Positions 63,180-64,000 of a DNA stretch of 64,000 nt are shown here, piece after piece. The position numbers and the translations under genes are program-made. Source of the stretch: Sepiola atlantica (taxonomy: Eukaryota; Mollusca; Cephalopoda; Sepiida; Sepiolidae). Numbering within the stretch: position 1 is the stretch's first letter; each line of letters starts with the position of its first letter. The DNA is taken from contig OY744546.1 of the NCBI GenBank assembly GCA_963556195.1, positions 69,460,303 through 69,524,302 of the forward strand. The letters run 5' to 3'. Under the pieces are notes generated by a model. The model was given only the letters and a program-made list of their open reading frames with translations. It did not search any database and had not been told where the DNA came from.

Positions 63180-64000
63180 GGTAAGAAAAGGGGATGGTCG
63201 GAGTGGAGAAAGGGGGGATGGTGGGAGCGGAGAAGGGGGGATGGTGGGAGTGTAGAAGGGGGGATGGTGGGAGTGTAGAAGGGGGGGTGGAAGTGGAGAA
63301 GGGGGTATGGTGGAGAAAGGGGGTATGGTGGAGAAAGGGGGTATGGTGGAGAAAGGGGGGTATGGTGGGAGTGGAGAAGGGGGGGTGGAGAAAGGGGGGT
63401 ATGGTGGGAGTGGAGAAAGGGAGGAAAGGTGGGAGTGGAGAGGGGGGAGGGGGTATGGTGGGAGTGGAGAAGGGGGGGGGAGAAAGGGGGGTATGGTGGG
63501 AGTGGAGAAAGGGAGGAAAGGTGGGAGTGGAGAAGGGGGGGAAGGGGGTATGGTGGGAGTGGAGAAGGGGGGGGAAGGGGGTATGGTGGGAGTGGAGAAA
63601 GGGAGGAAAGGTGGGAGTGGAGAAGGGAGGGGGATGGTCGGAGTGGAGACAGGGGGATGGTCGGAGTGGAGAAAGGGGGGATGGTCGGAGTGGAGAAAGG
63701 GGGGGATGGTCGGAGGGGAGAAAGGGGGGGATGGTCGGAGGGGAGAAAGGAGGGGATGGTCGGAGGGGAGAAAGGGGGGGATGGTCGGAGTGGAGAAAGG
63801 GGGGGATGGTCGGAGTGGAGAAAGGGGGGATGGTCGGAGTGGAGAAAGGGGGGATGGTCGGAATGGAGAAAGGGGGGATGGTCGGAGTGGAGAAAGGGGG
63901 GGATGGTCGGAGTGGAGAAATGGGGGGATGGTGGGAGGGGAGAAAGGGGGGGGGATGGTGGGAGTGAAGAAAGGGGGGGGGGAATGGTGGGAGTGGAGAA
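63180..64000. repeat. G-rich minisatellite (about 24-26-bp unit), runs off the window
   Basis: Units such as GGGATGGTCGGAGTGGAGAA plus AGGGG, with sub-blocks using 'gtatggtgggagtgg'. More than 30 units are present and the array continues past the window end. The 257-codon Val-Glu-Lys-Gly-Gly frame is repeat translation. Dense GGGG runs would allow G-quadruplexes. Confidence 0.95.

Noticed and set aside
63194..63967. 257-codon Gly/Val/Lys-rich frame
   Set aside because: In-frame minisatellite; no start context, no homology, and it is the longest frame only because the unit lacks stops.

Overview
This is a eukaryotic, AT-rich, intron-dominated window that reads as mollusc genomic DNA, most likely cephalopod. 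The grounds are very long introns, many (TA)n tracts, and several copies of a dispersed repeat containing the phrase 'catgctggcatgtgttgga', which I associate from memory with cephalopod genomes. No bacterial-type gene organisation, tRNA gene or rRNA gene was found.

One host gene spans almost the whole window on the minus strand: an orthologue of KCTD3/SHKBP1, a BTB(T1)-domain plus WD40-repeat protein. I located 18 coding exons from 62074 down to a stop codon at 5243-5245. Every junction has GT/AG borders and all 17 inter-exon phases agree, giving 715 codons. The first coding exon (about 30 residues) is not visible and probably lies beyond the window. The last exon is alanine/glycine rich and stops earlier than the vertebrate protein.

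Everything else is intronic or 3'-flanking repeat DNA. The main components are: (1) a family of about 340-bp SINE-like elements whose head matches the 5' end of U2 snRNA, with seven copies including two head-to-tail pairs; (2) a tRNA-headed SINE of about 300 bp and several inverted-repeat elements carrying hammerhead-ribozyme-like cores (CTGANGA, stem II, GAAAC); (3) a complete, apparently recent LTR retrotransposon (33917-40216, minus) with a frameshifted gag, no visible pol, an internal 229-bp tandem array and a 4-bp target duplication, inserted into the 3' end of a non-LTR retrotransposon; (4) fragments of several LINEs; (5) DNA-transposon-like MITEs (TA, TTAA and 5-bp target sites); (6) large tandem arrays: a 40-bp satellite of about 53 units, a 92-bp minisatellite, a 12-bp array, TTAGGG-like arrays and long purine tracts.

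Layout: 1-5242 is 3' flank with a mariner-like MITE; 5243-25298 holds the C-terminal exons with palindromic/hammerhead elements and arrays; 25300-33000 holds the telomere-like array, the satellite and WD40 exons; 33000-41130 holds the hammerhead-SINE and the nested LTR element; 41139-52652 holds the central WD40 and linker exons with a 0.4-kb inverted duplication and a palindrome-bounded telomere-like array; 52700-62100 holds the BTB exons with U2-SINEs and MITEs; 62100-64000 is LINE debris and a G-rich minisatellite.
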